A stretch of DNA of 64,000 nt from an uncultured Paludibaculum sp. (GTDB taxonomy: Bacteria > Acidobacteriota > Terriglobia > Bryobacterales > Bryobacteraceae): contig NZ_OY762269.1 in assembly GCF_963665245.1 (NCBI RefSeq), positions 1,804,501-1,868,500 on the forward strand, written 5' to 3'. The stretch's first letter is position 1, and the number at the start of each line of letters is the position of its first letter. Positions 41,555-50,425 of this stretch are shown one piece after another. The position numbers were made by a program, and so were the translations under genes. The notes under the pieces are model-generated. The model ran no database searches, was not told where the DNA came from, and saw nothing but the letters and a program-made list of their open reading frames with translations.

Positions 41555-43069
41555 CTACGCCTTCATTGTTTCCAGCACGTCGCCTGTAGCCTGCTCCACT
41601 TCGGCGTGCAGAGAATTGCCGTGGGCGTCCATGGTCACAATCGCCATGAAGTCTTCCACCTGGAGGTGCCACATCGCTTCCGGCACACCGAAGTCGAACA
41701 GATGGACCCCCAACACCTTCTTCACGGTGCGTGCATAGAACTGCGCCGCTCCGCCCACGCCGTGCAGGTAAACCGCGCCGCACTCTTTCAAGCCGGCCAG
41801 CGTCTTCTTGCCCATACCGCCTTTGCCGATCACGGCCTTCACGCCGTAGTTCCGCAGCACGTCGGCTTGGTAGGGCTCTTCCCGGCTCGACGTCGTCGGC
41901 CCGGCCGCCTTCACAAACCACTCGTCGCCCTGCTTCAGCATCACCGGACCGCAGTGATACAGTACAGCGCCGTTCAGATCCACCGGGGGCGGATTCTTCA
42001 TCAGGTACGCGTGCACCGCGTCGCGGCCCGTGAACATCTCGCCGCGGATCAGCACCACGTCGCCCACCTTCAGCTGCCGCATCATCTCCTCGGTCAACGG
42101 CGGAGTGAGGATCACCTCGCGGCCCGTCAGCGGGAACCCGGTCTCCTTCGCCATCCGCTCCACCGGCCGCTCCGGATCGCGATATAGCCACTGCGTAATC
42201 ACGCCGGACGAGGCATCCATCCTGATACCGAGCCGCCGGAACGCCCAGCAGTCATACGCCACCGAGACAAAGAACGACGCGGGCAGCCGGTTGGCCGCCG
42301 CGATCTTGCAGCCGATCAGTGCCACACCACCGCCCAGGCCCATCGCACCGATGCCCAGCCGGTTGGCCTCGGCCACAATCTCGGCTTCCAATGCCGCCAG
42401 TTCCGGATTCGGATTCACGTCGTCCAGAGTGCGGAAGAGCTGCATCTTGGCCAAGTCGTACCCATGCGCCCGGTCGCTGCCGATGCACACGCCCAACGCG
42501 CCCGGAGCACACCCCTGGCCCTGCGCCTGCCACACCGCGTGCAGAATGCACTTGCGGACACCCGCCAGGTCGCGACCGGCCTTGCCCAGGTGATCCAGTT
42601 CGCAGGGCAGGGAATACTGGATGTTCTTGTTCTCGCAGCCGCCGCCCTTCAGAACCAGTTTCACTTCGATCTCATCGTGTTCCCACTGCTCAAAGTGAAT
42701 GACCGGAGTCTCGTCGCTCAGATTGTTGCCGGAGTTCTTGCCGGTCAGTGAGTCGACGGAATTGGGTCTCAGCTTGCCCAGCCGCGTCGCTTCGCCCACG
42801 GCCTCCCTGATCGCCTTCTTAATCACCATCTGATTCACACCCACTGGAGTGTGAACGACAAACGTCGGCATGCCCGTATCCTGGCAGATGGGACCGGTGT
42901 CCTCATGGGCCATGTCGATATTGGTGGCCATGATCGAAAGCGCCTGGTGCGATTGCGTACCGGGCGTCTCGGATTTGAGGGCCATACCCATGGCCGCGCG
43001 TACGTCGGGCGGAAGATTCGTGGACGTCTGAGTAATAAGTTCCAGCAGGCTGCTGAAGAGGAATTCCAT
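41555..43069 (-). CDS. Class I fumarate hydratase (iron-sulfur)
   Basis: A 504-residue fumarase of the oxygen-sensitive class I type, with alpha and beta parts fused. It catalyses fumarate hydration to malate in the TCA cycle. Key blocks are the N-terminal TGPICQDTGMPTFVVHTP, GVCIGSDRAHGYDLAKMQLF, and GVALIGCKIAAANRLPAS; cysteines in these segments likely bind the 4Fe-4S cluster. The beta-part signature is GEMFTGRDAVHAYLM, followed by YHCGPVMLKQGDEWFVKAAG, PTTSSREEPYQADVLRNYGV and GKGGMGKKTLAGLKECGAVY. An AGGAG site precedes the ATG at 43069. It is divergent from the DUF2252 gene. Confidence 0.93.
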   Translation of the reverse strand: MEFLFSSLLELITQTSTNLPPDVRAAMGMALKSETPGTQSHQALSIMATNIDMAHEDTGPICQDTGMPTFVVHTPVGVNQMVIKKAIREAVGEATRLGKLRPNSVDSLTGKNSGNNLSDETPVIHFEQWEHDEIEVKLVLKGGGCENKNIQYSLPCELDHLGKAGRDLAGVRKCILHAVWQAQGQGCAPGALGVCIGSDRAHGYDLAKMQLFRTLDDVNPNPELAALEAEIVAEANRLGIGAMGLGGGVALIGCKIAAANRLPASFFVSVAYDCWAFRRLGIRMDASSGVITQWLYRDPERPVERMAKETGFPLTGREVILTPPLTEEMMRQLKVGDVVLIRGEMFTGRDAVHAYLMKNPPPVDLNGAVLYHCGPVMLKQGDEWFVKAAGPTTSSREEPYQADVLRNYGVKAVIGKGGMGKKTLAGLKECGAVYLHGVGGAAQFYARTVKKVLGVHLFDFGVPEAMWHLQVEDFMAIVTMDAHGNSLHAEVEQATGDVLETMKA

Positions 43070-43145
43070 GATGGTGAGCTCCTAAATGGCTACTCCCCCC
43101 ATGGTACCCCTGGAACGGGCCCCGGCTCTCTGCTACAACAGATCC

Positions 43146-44510
43146 ATGCCGAAATCGACTACTGGGGGCTGGCAGGATCGTCGGGCCGAGGGCAAGTCAT
43201 TTCGCGACGCTGTGCCACGCGAGGCGCTGGGCGACTGGAAACCCGCGGCGGATCGGCCGGACCCGGTCCAGCTCATTTTGACGACGAACCAGGGCCGTCA
43301 GGAACGCTATGTTCCTCTCCGCATGGGCCGCATGGCCGAATCGCCTTTCGGATTCCTGCGCGGTGCGGCCGCCGTGATGACGGCCGACCTCGCCGCCAGC
43401 GTCACCAGCGGCATCCATGGCGGCATCTGTGGCGATGCGCACTTCGCCAACTTTGGCCTGTTTGGTACCGCTCAGCGTGATGTCACGCTCGACCTCAACG
43501 ACTTCGACGAGGCTCGGCTCGGTCCCTGGGAGTGGGACCTGAAGCGGCTTTGCATCAGTATCAATGTCTATGCACGCCAGGCGGGCCTGCCTCGTAAGCA
43601 AAGGGCATCCGTGGTCGAGCGCTGTTCCCGGGGCTACCGGCAGCAGGCGATCACGCTGCAGGACAAAGGCGCGCTGCACATCTGGTATCTGAATCTCTTC
43701 CCCGGCGAAGGCGAACCACTGGATCGGCTGGATCCCAAGTACGTGAGCCTGCTCCGGCGTGCCCTGGACAAGGCACGCACCCAGAACAGTGATACCGCCC
43801 TGGACAAGCTGGCCGAGCGCGACGCGAAAGGAGCATGGAGACTCAAGCCCGCTCCACCCGTTCTCAGCCGCGTGGATGGCAAGACCAGGCATGCGGTCGA
43901 GGCGGCTCTGGCGGACTATGTCGAGTCGCTGCCGCGAGAACGGCGTAGTCTGATGCGCCACTACCGCGTTGCCGACATTGGCCACCGCGTGGGCGGAGTG
44001 GGGAGCGCCGGAGTCCGCAACTACGTGATTTTGATGTTTGGTGCCTGTGCGAACGACGGGTTGGTGCTGCAGGTGAAAGAGGCGACCGCGCCCGTCCCGG
44101 TCGAGGGCCTGCCCGGGCTGCCGCCTGATCTGGCCGCCCACCACGGCCGCCGGGTGGTGTTCTACCAGCGCCTCATGCAGGCATCCGGGGACATCCTTCT
44201 TGGCTGGACCTCCATCGACGGCCGCGCGTACTATGTGCGACAGCAGCGCAACCTGAAAGGTCAGATTCCGGTCGAGCGGTTCGACAGTGGCAACTGGCAG
44301 CGTTACGCCTACACTCTGGGTGGTCTCCTGGCCCGGGCCCATGCCCGCAGTGGTGACATCGCCCTGATTGCCGGTTATTGCGGTAGTTCTCAGGTCCTGG
44401 ACGAAGCGATGGCGCGGTGGGCGGAAGCGTATGGAGACCAGACCGTGATGGACCATGCCCAGTTAGTTGAGGCCATTCAGCACAAAAAGGTGCGCGCGCT
44501 GGCCGGCTAG
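43146..44510 (+). CDS. DUF2252 family protein
   Basis: A 454-residue protein of the DUF2252 family, whose fold is distantly kinase-like. The hallmark segment GGICGDAHFANFGLFGTAQR is followed by DVTLDLNDFDEARLGPWEWD and LKRLCISINVYARQAGLPRK. Later motifs include LLARAHARSGDIALIAGYCG, and the GDAHxxNFG/DFDE pair resembles the catalytic loops of aminoglycoside-type kinases. The ATG at 43146 is preferred because it starts at the conserved N-terminus (KSTTGGWQDRRAEGKSFRDA); no strong ribosome-binding site is seen, and an in-frame ATG at 43086 exists. The reaction is not established. Confidence 0.86.
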   Translation: MPKSTTGGWQDRRAEGKSFRDAVPREALGDWKPAADRPDPVQLILTTNQGRQERYVPLRMGRMAESPFGFLRGAAAVMTADLAASVTSGIHGGICGDAHFANFGLFGTAQRDVTLDLNDFDEARLGPWEWDLKRLCISINVYARQAGLPRKQRASVVERCSRGYRQQAITLQDKGALHIWYLNLFPGEGEPLDRLDPKYVSLLRRALDKARTQNSDTALDKLAERDAKGAWRLKPAPPVLSRVDGKTRHAVEAALADYVESLPRERRSLMRHYRVADIGHRVGGVGSAGVRNYVILMFGACANDGLVLQVKEATAPVPVEGLPGLPPDLAAHHGRRVVFYQRLMQASGDILLGWTSIDGRAYYVRQQRNLKGQIPVERFDSGNWQRYAYTLGGLLARAHARSGDIALIAGYCGSSQVLDEAMARWAEAYGDQTVMDHAQLVEAIQHKKVRALAG

Positions 44511-44608
44511 CGCGCCGCGGTCTCCGCCGGTCCGGGACGATATGACGACACCGGTGTCCGCTGACCAGCTACACTCGGGCAGCGGGCCAAGCGGGCCAGA
44601 GTGCGCGA

Positions 44609-46066
44609 ATGGATCGAATCGCCATAGCGGGAGCTACGGGGTATATCGGCGGACGGCTGGCGCCCATGCTGCTGGATTCCGGTTACGTCCTGCGCTGTCT
44701 CGTCCGTTCACCACGCAAGCTCAGCGGACGCGATTGGGCATCGAATCCCCACGTCGAGATCCGGCAAGTGGACCTGGCTGCCGGGGCGTCCCTTGCCCGC
44801 GAGCTGACAGGATGTTCCTCGGCCTTCTACCTGGTGCATTCCATGATGTCGGCCGAGGGCGAGTATGCCCAGCGCGACCTCCAGTTGGCGCGCACTTTCG
44901 CCGAGTCGGCTCGGGCCGCTGGTGTGGGCCGCATCGTCTACCTGGGCGGCCTTGGGGAGACGGGACCCGGCCTCAGTGAGCACCTCTCTTCGCGCCGGGA
45001 TGTCGAGTCTGCCCTGGGTTCCACCGGAGTGCCGGTAACGGTGTTGCGCGCCGCGATGATCATCGGCTCGGGCTCGGCCTCTTTCGAAATCCTCCGCTAC
45101 CTCGTGCAACGCCTTCCAATCATGATCACTCCGAAATGGGTGAGTACGCGCTGCCAGCCAATCGGCGTGGAAAACGTGCTCGGCTACCTGGTGGGTGTTC
45201 TTGCTGTACCCGAGTGCGCGGGCAGCACCTTCGACATTGGCGGCTCCGAAACGCTACCTTACCGCCAGATCATGCGCGTCATGGCCGAAGAGCTCGGCCT
45301 CCCTCGCCGCTGGATCATCCCTGTACCGGTCCTCACCCCGCGTCTCAGTTCCTATTGGATTCATCTTGTAACGCCGCTCAGCAGCAAGATCGCCCGTCCC
45401 CTCGCCGAAGGGCTGAAGAACGAGGTGATTTGCCGCGAAGACCGTATCACTCATCTGGTCCCGCAGCATTTGCTCAGTGTGCGCGACGCAATCCGCGCCG
45501 CTCTCAGCCAGGTGGCGGCACGCCTGGTGGAGACAAACTGGTCGATGGCGGGGCCTATTCCCGGTGATCCGGACTGGTCGGGTGGCACCGTCTTTCGCGA
45601 CCAGCGCCAGATATCCATCGACACCCCCGGGTGGGCGGCATTCCGGGCCGTATGCCGCCTGGGCGGCGACCACGGATGGTATGCCGATTGGCTCTGGGTG
45701 ATCCGCGGCTGGCTCGACCGTCTGGCTGGTGGACCAGGGCTGCGCCGCGGCCGGCGGAATCCCGACGCGCTGCGCTACGGGGACGCGCTCGACTTCTGGC
45801 GTGTTGTTGGCCTCGATCGAGATCGTACCCTCTCTTTGCGGGCCGAAATGCGATTACCCGGAGAGGCGCTGCTCGACTTCCAGATCCAACCGGAAGGTGA
45901 GCACCATTGCGTGCTGCGGCAAACGGCTCTCTTCGAGCCGCGAGGTCTATTCGGCCTCATGTATTGGTACGCCGTCCTCCCGCTGCACGGTATCGTCTTC
46001 CGAGGCATGCTATTCGCTATCCGGCGCGACGCCCTCCGAATCGCTGCCGTCGAGCAGCCGGATTAG
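44609..46066 (+). CDS. NmrA-like SDR with DUF2867 domain
   Basis: A 485-residue NAD(P)-binding protein. The Rossmann start is IAIAGATGYIGGRLAPMLLD, with GxxGxxG. The atypical-SDR core continues with AFYLVHSMMSAEGEYAQR and VGRIVYLGGLGETGPGLSEH, and the dinucleotide-type domain ends with GVENVLGYLVGVLAVPECA. The C-terminal ~150 residues form a DUF2867 domain (GDALDFWRVVGLDRDRTLSL, QIQPEGEHHCVLRQTALFEP, LFGLMYWYAVLPLHGIVFRG). Such fusions are found in many bacteria and resemble the complex I NDUFA9-like family, but their substrate is unknown. It lies 98 bases after the DUF2252 gene on the same strand. Confidence 0.88.
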   Translation: MDRIAIAGATGYIGGRLAPMLLDSGYVLRCLVRSPRKLSGRDWASNPHVEIRQVDLAAGASLARELTGCSSAFYLVHSMMSAEGEYAQRDLQLARTFAESARAAGVGRIVYLGGLGETGPGLSEHLSSRRDVESALGSTGVPVTVLRAAMIIGSGSASFEILRYLVQRLPIMITPKWVSTRCQPIGVENVLGYLVGVLAVPECAGSTFDIGGSETLPYRQIMRVMAEELGLPRRWIIPVPVLTPRLSSYWIHLVTPLSSKIARPLAEGLKNEVICREDRITHLVPQHLLSVRDAIRAALSQVAARLVETNWSMAGPIPGDPDWSGGTVFRDQRQISIDTPGWAAFRAVCRLGGDHGWYADWLWVIRGWLDRLAGGPGLRRGRRNPDALRYGDALDFWRVVGLDRDRTLSLRAEMRLPGEALLDFQIQPEGEHHCVLRQTALFEPRGLFGLMYWYAVLPLHGIVFRGMLFAIRRDALRIAAVEQPD

Positions 46067-46130
46067 CGGCCATCATCCGGCAACCGGGGCGTTGCTCCCT
46101 TCTCGATCGGCCGTCCCGACACCATGCCGC

Positions 46131-47624
46131 TCACCGCGCCTTTAGCAATTCCACGCCACCGTTCCGGTTAGTGATCTGCAGCGGGCAGCCCCCTTGCCCG
46201 ATCTTTCCTCGCACGGAGGACTGGTTCAATTCGCCCTGGACCGAGAGTGGAAAGTCCGACCGGATGCCGCCAAAGCTCGTGCTGGCTCTTACGTCGTAGT
46301 TCACTCCGCTCGGTAGAGTCAGCCGGATCTGCCCAAAGGATGTCTGGATGTCGGCCGGCTGGCAGGCCCGGCCCGCGAGCTGGGCCGACACCGCTCCGTT
46401 CTGCGATTGCACGGTGACCCCGCCCTTGGCGGCCCTGACAATCACCGCTCCAAACGAGTTCTTCACCGTAATGTTGCCGCCGCTGCTGTCGACCTTGACT
46501 GCGCCGTTGTTGTCGGTCACGTAGATCTCCCCGCCCACGGACTGCAAATCCACTTCCCCGAACGAGGTTTGTACGGTGGCCGATCCGCCGACGGAAAAGG
46601 CAGTGACCGCGCCGTTTCCGGACGTGACCTTCAGATTGCCCTTCACCTGCCGCGCGATCACCGAGGCAAAGGTCGTGGCCAGATCCGCCGCGGCAGCGTC
46701 CTCCAGGTAGATCTCGCCGTTCTTGTTGACGACCGTCGCGGTCTGGCCGACGTGGGCCAGGCTGACCTTGCCGAAACTTGTTCGCACATTCGCGGCTCCT
46801 GAGATCGCCGTGGCGTCAACGGCCGCGTTGGTGGAATTCACCGTCAGGTCGCCTTTGATCTGTCGCGCGGTCACATGCGCGAAGGAGTTGGTGAGATCGG
46901 CGGAGCCGCTCCCGTCCACCAGGACCTCTCCGTTCTTGTTCACGACCGTGGCAATCTTGCCGATTCTGGTCAACCGGACCGCTCCGAAGCCGTTGGTGAC
47001 GTTAGCCCAGCCGGCGGCATCGGTGACGGTGACGGCGCCGTTCGTGCTCCTCACCGACACGTCGCCCTTCTGCCTGCTGACATCCACGCTGCCAAACCGG
47101 TTCTGGATCGTAGCCGTGCCGCCGCTGTCTTCTACCACCACGGCGCCATTGGCTCCGGAGATCTGGACATTAGCGCCCACGCCGGCGGCGTTGATCGAGC
47201 CGAAGGCATTCGACACGTCCAGCGCGCCGGACTGTGGCATCTCAATGTCGTAACTCACTGAGTAGGAAGTGTTGTTGCGGGACAACCGGCGAAAGATGCC
47301 CTGGGCCGTGTCCGACGGATAGACCGTGGCCACCCGGGCCCCTTCGGCTGTGGCGCCGGCGTCGATGCGGATCTCGTTGATCAGCGCCTCGGCCTGATTG
47401 CGGTCCTCCGCGGCCACTCGAATGGTGGCCCGGATCGAGACGTCGCCGCGCGCCGTCCCGTGGACGCGGACCGGGCCGAACTTATTCTCCACGCGGAGCC
47501 GCTGGCCCGCCTTGAGCGCCAGGGTCTTGTTGAAGTCGCGAGTGACCTCCTGCTGCGCGCCGAACATCAACGCGCAGGCCGCGAGGGCGGTGGCGCTACA
47601 GACGGTTTTGTTTCGAATTGGCAT
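46131..47624 (-). CDS. Exported DUF4097-like 18-residue beta-solenoid protein
   Basis: A 497-residue exported protein (signal TVCSATALAACALMFGAQQ). Residues 141-418 contain 16 turns of an almost perfect 18-residue repeat, alternating FG(S/A/K/E)(V/I) and NG(A/E)(V/I). Repeat starts are F141, N159, F177, N195, F213, N231, F248, N266, F284, N302, F319, N337, F355, N373, F391 and N409; two units are one residue short (231-248, 302-319). This is a beta-solenoid of the DUF4097/adhesin type. The N-terminal strand RVENKFGPVRVHGTARGDVS matches the opening of the two DUF4097-like proteins near the left of the window. It is the last gene of a sigma/anti-sigma operon, overlapping the anti-sigma gene by 29 bases. 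Confidence 0.78.
   Translation of the reverse strand: MPIRNKTVCSATALAACALMFGAQQEVTRDFNKTLALKAGQRLRVENKFGPVRVHGTARGDVSIRATIRVAAEDRNQAEALINEIRIDAGATAEGARVATVYPSDTAQGIFRRLSRNNTSYSVSYDIEMPQSGALDVSNAFGSINAAGVGANVQISGANGAVVVEDSGGTATIQNRFGSVDVSRQKGDVSVRSTNGAVTVTDAAGWANVTNGFGAVRLTRIGKIATVVNKNGEVLVDGSGSADLTNSFAHVTARQIKGDLTVNSTNAAVDATAISGAANVRTSFGKVSLAHVGQTATVVNKNGEIYLEDAAAADLATTFASVIARQVKGNLKVTSGNGAVTAFSVGGSATVQTSFGEVDLQSVGGEIYVTDNNGAVKVDSSGGNITVKNSFGAVIVRAAKGGVTVQSQNGAVSAQLAGRACQPADIQTSFGQIRLTLPSGVNYDVRASTSFGGIRSDFPLSVQGELNQSSVRGKIGQGGCPLQITNRNGGVELLKAR
46371..47204 (-). repeat. 54-bp / 18-residue repeat array inside the solenoid gene
   Basis: DNA encoding residues 141-418 of the solenoid protein, with 16 units of about 54 bases. 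The repeat is clear at protein level and diverged at DNA level. A longer 71-residue period is also visible: the segment starting TVVNKNGEV recurs as TVVNKNGEI 71 residues later with the same flanking order, indicating a block duplication. Confidence 0.75.
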
Positions 47625-48240
47625 AGCTCAATACCTCTTGGAGTGTGCGCTGCTTCTCTTGAAGCAGCGAGGCGAGTTGGCCCTGCACCTGGGCATTCAG
47701 TCGGTTTCCAGCGGCGGCGGCACGAGTTTCACTGATGGCCTTGTCCAGCAGCAGTAGCTTGTCGCGATAGGCCGGCATCGCCTGCAGATCGTCGTTGTTG
47801 AGGGCCGGTTGCGCCAGTTTGTTCAGCTTGTCAATGGATTGCAGATAGGCGGAGCGGGAAGCTTCCACCTGCTGCAGGGTCTGGCTGGTGAGGAAGTCGC
47901 CGCTGAGCGGTTCACGGCTTTGGCTCTGCTGCACGTACCACCCAACGGGCAGCGCAACCAGTAGCAGAGCCGCGATCGCCGCCCAGGCCCGAGAGGGGAG
48001 GATGAACAGCCGCCTCCGCTGGACCGGCTCCCTGCGAAGCGTCGATTCGACCCGTGGCCACAGATCGGGCGACGCCCACTCGCGGTGACGGCCTGCCGCC
48101 CACTGGGCGACCTGATCCCAGGCTTCCAACTCACGGCGGCAGGAATCGCATTCCTGGGCGTGCAGGCGAGCCTGGGCCAGTGCCTCTGGGCTGGCCTCAT
48201 CGAGAGCGGCTTGGAATTGGGCACAGTCGTATGGGTTCAT
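47596..48240 (-). CDS. Zinc-finger anti-sigma factor (second locus)
   Basis: A 214-residue membrane-anchored anti-sigma factor. ATG 48240 is 4 bases after the stop of the sigma gene. The N-terminus has the ZAS pattern C6 then H27-x3-C31-x2-C34 (RLHAQECDSCRRELEAW). One transmembrane helix (AWAAIAALLLVALPVGWYV) lies near residue 95. The extracytoplasmic tail is helical and heptad-rich (SLLQEKQRTLQEVLSYANSK), differing from the HEAT-like tail of the first locus. It probably sequesters the adjacent ECF sigma factor until an envelope signal releases it. Confidence 0.84.
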   Translation of the reverse strand: MNPYDCAQFQAALDEASPEALAQARLHAQECDSCRRELEAWDQVAQWAAGRHREWASPDLWPRVESTLRREPVQRRRLFILPSRAWAAIAALLLVALPVGWYVQQSQSREPLSGDFLTSQTLQQVEASRSAYLQSIDKLNKLAQPALNNDDLQAMPAYRDKLLLLDKAISETRAAAAGNRLNAQVQGQLASLLQEKQRTLQEVLSYANSKQNRL

Positions 48241-48244
48241 ACCG

Positions 48245-48841
48245 TCATTGCTCCTCTCGCCTCGTCCGAAGTGCTTGCCGCAGTTGGCGGCGCGCCTCGA
48301 ACAGGCGTGTGCGCGATGTGCCCTCCTCGATGTCGAGGATGGACGCGATCTCGGGGTGCGAGAATCCTTCACTTTCGGCGAGCAGAAAGACCTCCCGTAG
48401 AATCGGGCTGAGGGTGGTCAGGACTTGCTCCAACACGAGCGCGACCGTGGGGTCGGTACGCGGGCCGGAATGCAGGTCCAACTCCTCGGACGAGTGCTCA
48501 AAACGCCGGCTGTGCCGGCTGGCCATATCCCGGCAGGTGTTTACCAGGATGCGGAATAGCCACGAGGCCAGACTGCAGTGGCCGTGGAAGGAGTCGATAT
48601 GCCGATAGGCCTTAAGAAACGTCTCCTGCACCGCGTCCTCGGCATCCTGCTTTCGGCGCAGCAGATTCCAGGCCACCGACTTCATGCGTGGACTGTGGCT
48701 GCGGAAAAGCTCTTCAAACGCAGAGACTTCCCGCAGGCGGCAGCGCTGGGCCAGCGCGGCGTCCGATGGTTGGTCGGGCTTGTTGTTTCCTGACACTCGT
48801 TGGGCTGCCGTCACCGGCATGGCTAAAGTGACCATGCTCAT
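48245..48841 (-). CDS. ECF-type RNA polymerase sigma factor (second locus)
   Basis: Sigma-70 family ECF factor, about 198 residues with the ATG at 48841. The frame extends to a GTG at 48877, and ATGs at 48835 and 48820 are alternatives; none has an outstanding site, so the start is uncertain. Region 2 contains AFEELFRSHSPRMKSVAWNL, QDAEDAVQETFLKAYRHID, and CSLASWLFRILVNTCRDMAS. Region 4 is LSPILREVFLLAESEGFSHP, EIASILDIEEGTSRTRLFEA. It is the first of three overlapping or near-touching genes with anti-sigma factor and solenoid protein, mirroring the locus at the left end of the window. Confidence 0.9.
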   Translation of the reverse strand: MSMVTLAMPVTAAQRVSGNNKPDQPSDAALAQRCRLREVSAFEELFRSHSPRMKSVAWNLLRRKQDAEDAVQETFLKAYRHIDSFHGHCSLASWLFRILVNTCRDMASRHSRRFEHSSEELDLHSGPRTDPTVALVLEQVLTTLSPILREVFLLAESEGFSHPEIASILDIEEGTSRTRLFEARRQLRQALRTRREEQ

Positions 48842-48970
48842 CTTGTTCCGCCCTACAGACGGCTGAGCAGGCGGCACCGTTCGATCGGACCAGCAACTTT
48901 TCTATTAGCGCACGCGCCGGGGCCGGAACACAGGAGGCGCCCGGCGGGTGGGGCGAAAGGCCCTCTGGCC

Positions 48971-50143
48971 TTAGCCGAGCTGCGGCTGTGCGAAAAGCCC
49001 GCTCAACGCGTGGCGAATCGCGCCGTTCAGGAACAGTTCCTCCGCCGACATGCGCGCCGGACGAATTTGTGGTTTCCCCGGCAGCGTCGCAATCGCCCGT
49101 TCGATGGGGACGCGGATCACGTCCCAGACTTCGGTCAGCCGGCCCGCTAGAATGACGACCTCGGGATTGAGCACCATGACAATGTTGGAAATGCCCAGCG
49201 ACAAGTGCGCGGCTGTCTCCTGAAACGCTTTGACGGCCTTCCTATCGCCTTTAAGGGCCAGTTTTGTCAAATCCTTGAAGCGTACGACGGAAAACTCACG
49301 GACCGGATCATAGCGTCTCCAGGTAGCGCGGTCACAAACAAACAGCTCCCAGCAGCCCCGGCGGCCACAGTTACATTTCGGCCCCGAAGACTCCACCACC
49401 ATGTGGCCGAACTCCCCCGCGAATGTCGAGTTGTGGCCCGTGCAGAGTTCTCCATTCACAATCATCCCGGCACCCACGCCGACGTCGCCGACTTCCAGAA
49501 AGACGAAATTCCTCAGCTCGCCGGATGCGTCGTCCATCCAACGTTCGCAGGTTGTCGCCAGGTGGCAATCGTTGACGGTGGTGGCGGGAATGCCCGTGGC
49601 AGACTCCACCACATCCCGCAGTTTGAATCCGGAGTAGTTCGGTAGGGCATTCATCCAAAGAATCTCGCCGCTCGCCTGGTTCACCATGCCGGGTACACTG
49701 ATGCAGATGTGATGGATGTCACCCAGTTTCCGGCTCGACGAGGAGCGCAGCCTCTCCAGAGATGCCTGGAAATGCTCCACCCAGACCTCCGGAGACTTTG
49801 GGGTACGAAAGGCCGTCGACTCAAGAATCCGGCCGGTGAGGTCCGCCAGGGCGGCCACTGTCTCTCCAGCACGTATGCTGATGCCGGCTACTCGGAAACC
49901 ATCGGGATCCAGCGAGAGAAACATCGGAACGCGCCCGCGCCCCTGTGGCTTCCCTCGCTCCTCGCGCACCAGGCCCTCCTGAACCAGTTCCTCCACAATG
50001 AATGAGACATTGCTGCGATAGATCCCGGTGAGGACCGATAGCTGGATCCGCGAGACTGGCTGGTGGGTCCGAATGAGATTGAGGAGAATGGCACGGTTCA
50101 CTTGCCGCACCGTCGCTGGTGTTGCAGTATTCGGGCTGACCAT
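48971..50143 (-). CDS. ROK-family transcriptional repressor
   Basis: A 390-residue NagC/Mlc/XylR-like regulator. A MarR-type winged helix at residues about 15-60 (VNRAILLNLIRTHQPVSRIQ, YRSNVSFIVEELVQEGLVRE) is joined to a ROK domain. The ROK parts are ICISVPGMVNQASGEILWMN, TTVNDCHLATTCERWMDD, HNSTFAGEFGHMVVESSGPK and the zinc site CNCGRRGCWELFVC. Such proteins repress sugar genes and are released by a sugar or sugar phosphate. The AAGGAGG site (50152-50158) supports ATG 50143. It is divergent from the TonB-receptor locus, and a palindrome near that promoter is a candidate operator. Confidence 0.9.
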   Translation of the reverse strand: MVSPNTATPATVRQVNRAILLNLIRTHQPVSRIQLSVLTGIYRSNVSFIVEELVQEGLVREERGKPQGRGRVPMFLSLDPDGFRVAGISIRAGETVAALADLTGRILESTAFRTPKSPEVWVEHFQASLERLRSSSSRKLGDIHHICISVPGMVNQASGEILWMNALPNYSGFKLRDVVESATGIPATTVNDCHLATTCERWMDDASGELRNFVFLEVGDVGVGAGMIVNGELCTGHNSTFAGEFGHMVVESSGPKCNCGRRGCWELFVCDRATWRRYDPVREFSVVRFKDLTKLALKGDRKAVKAFQETAAHLSLGISNIVMVLNPEVVILAGRLTEVWDVIRVPIERAIATLPGKPQIRPARMSAEELFLNGAIRHALSGLFAQPQLG

Positions 50144-50324
50144 TCGCTGGGCCTCCTTAGACTGTTCAATCCAGTACTGCCAACGTTGCTCCGCCGGTCC
50201 GCTTCACTCGGCGATCGCCGCGAATTGGATACCGCCGTGATGTCGGAGATCCCGCCACGCACCCCAATGCACTGGCCGCAATGATAGCGTAGCAGCCTGT
50301 CTTGCCAGTTGTCACAGTTTTGTA

Positions 50325-50370
50325 TTGACTCAGGACAAATTCGTTAATACTATTTATGTGCGAGTCGCAC
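50325..50370 (+). promoter_or_regulatory. Promoter and palindromic operator of the TonB-receptor locus
   Basis: TTGACT (50325-50330) and TACTAT (50348-50353) are 17 bases apart, a good sigma-70 promoter. Immediately downstream, GTGCGA-G-TCGCAC (50358-50370) is a perfect 13-base palindrome covering the expected transcription start. This is where a repressor would act, and the divergently encoded ROK regulator is the obvious candidate. A strong ribosome-binding site (GGGAGGT, 50414-50420) serves the receptor ATG at 50426. Confidence 0.6.
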
Positions 50371-50425
50371 CTTAATGTCTCGCCACGACTGAAGGAATCC
50401 ACGACGCGACTTCGGGAGGTATGTA

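Noticed and set aside
41493..42191. The upstream part of the long frame that ends in the SnoaL-like gene
   Set aside because: It runs through the fumarase gene in a different frame; the real protein starts at 41492 with a signal peptide.
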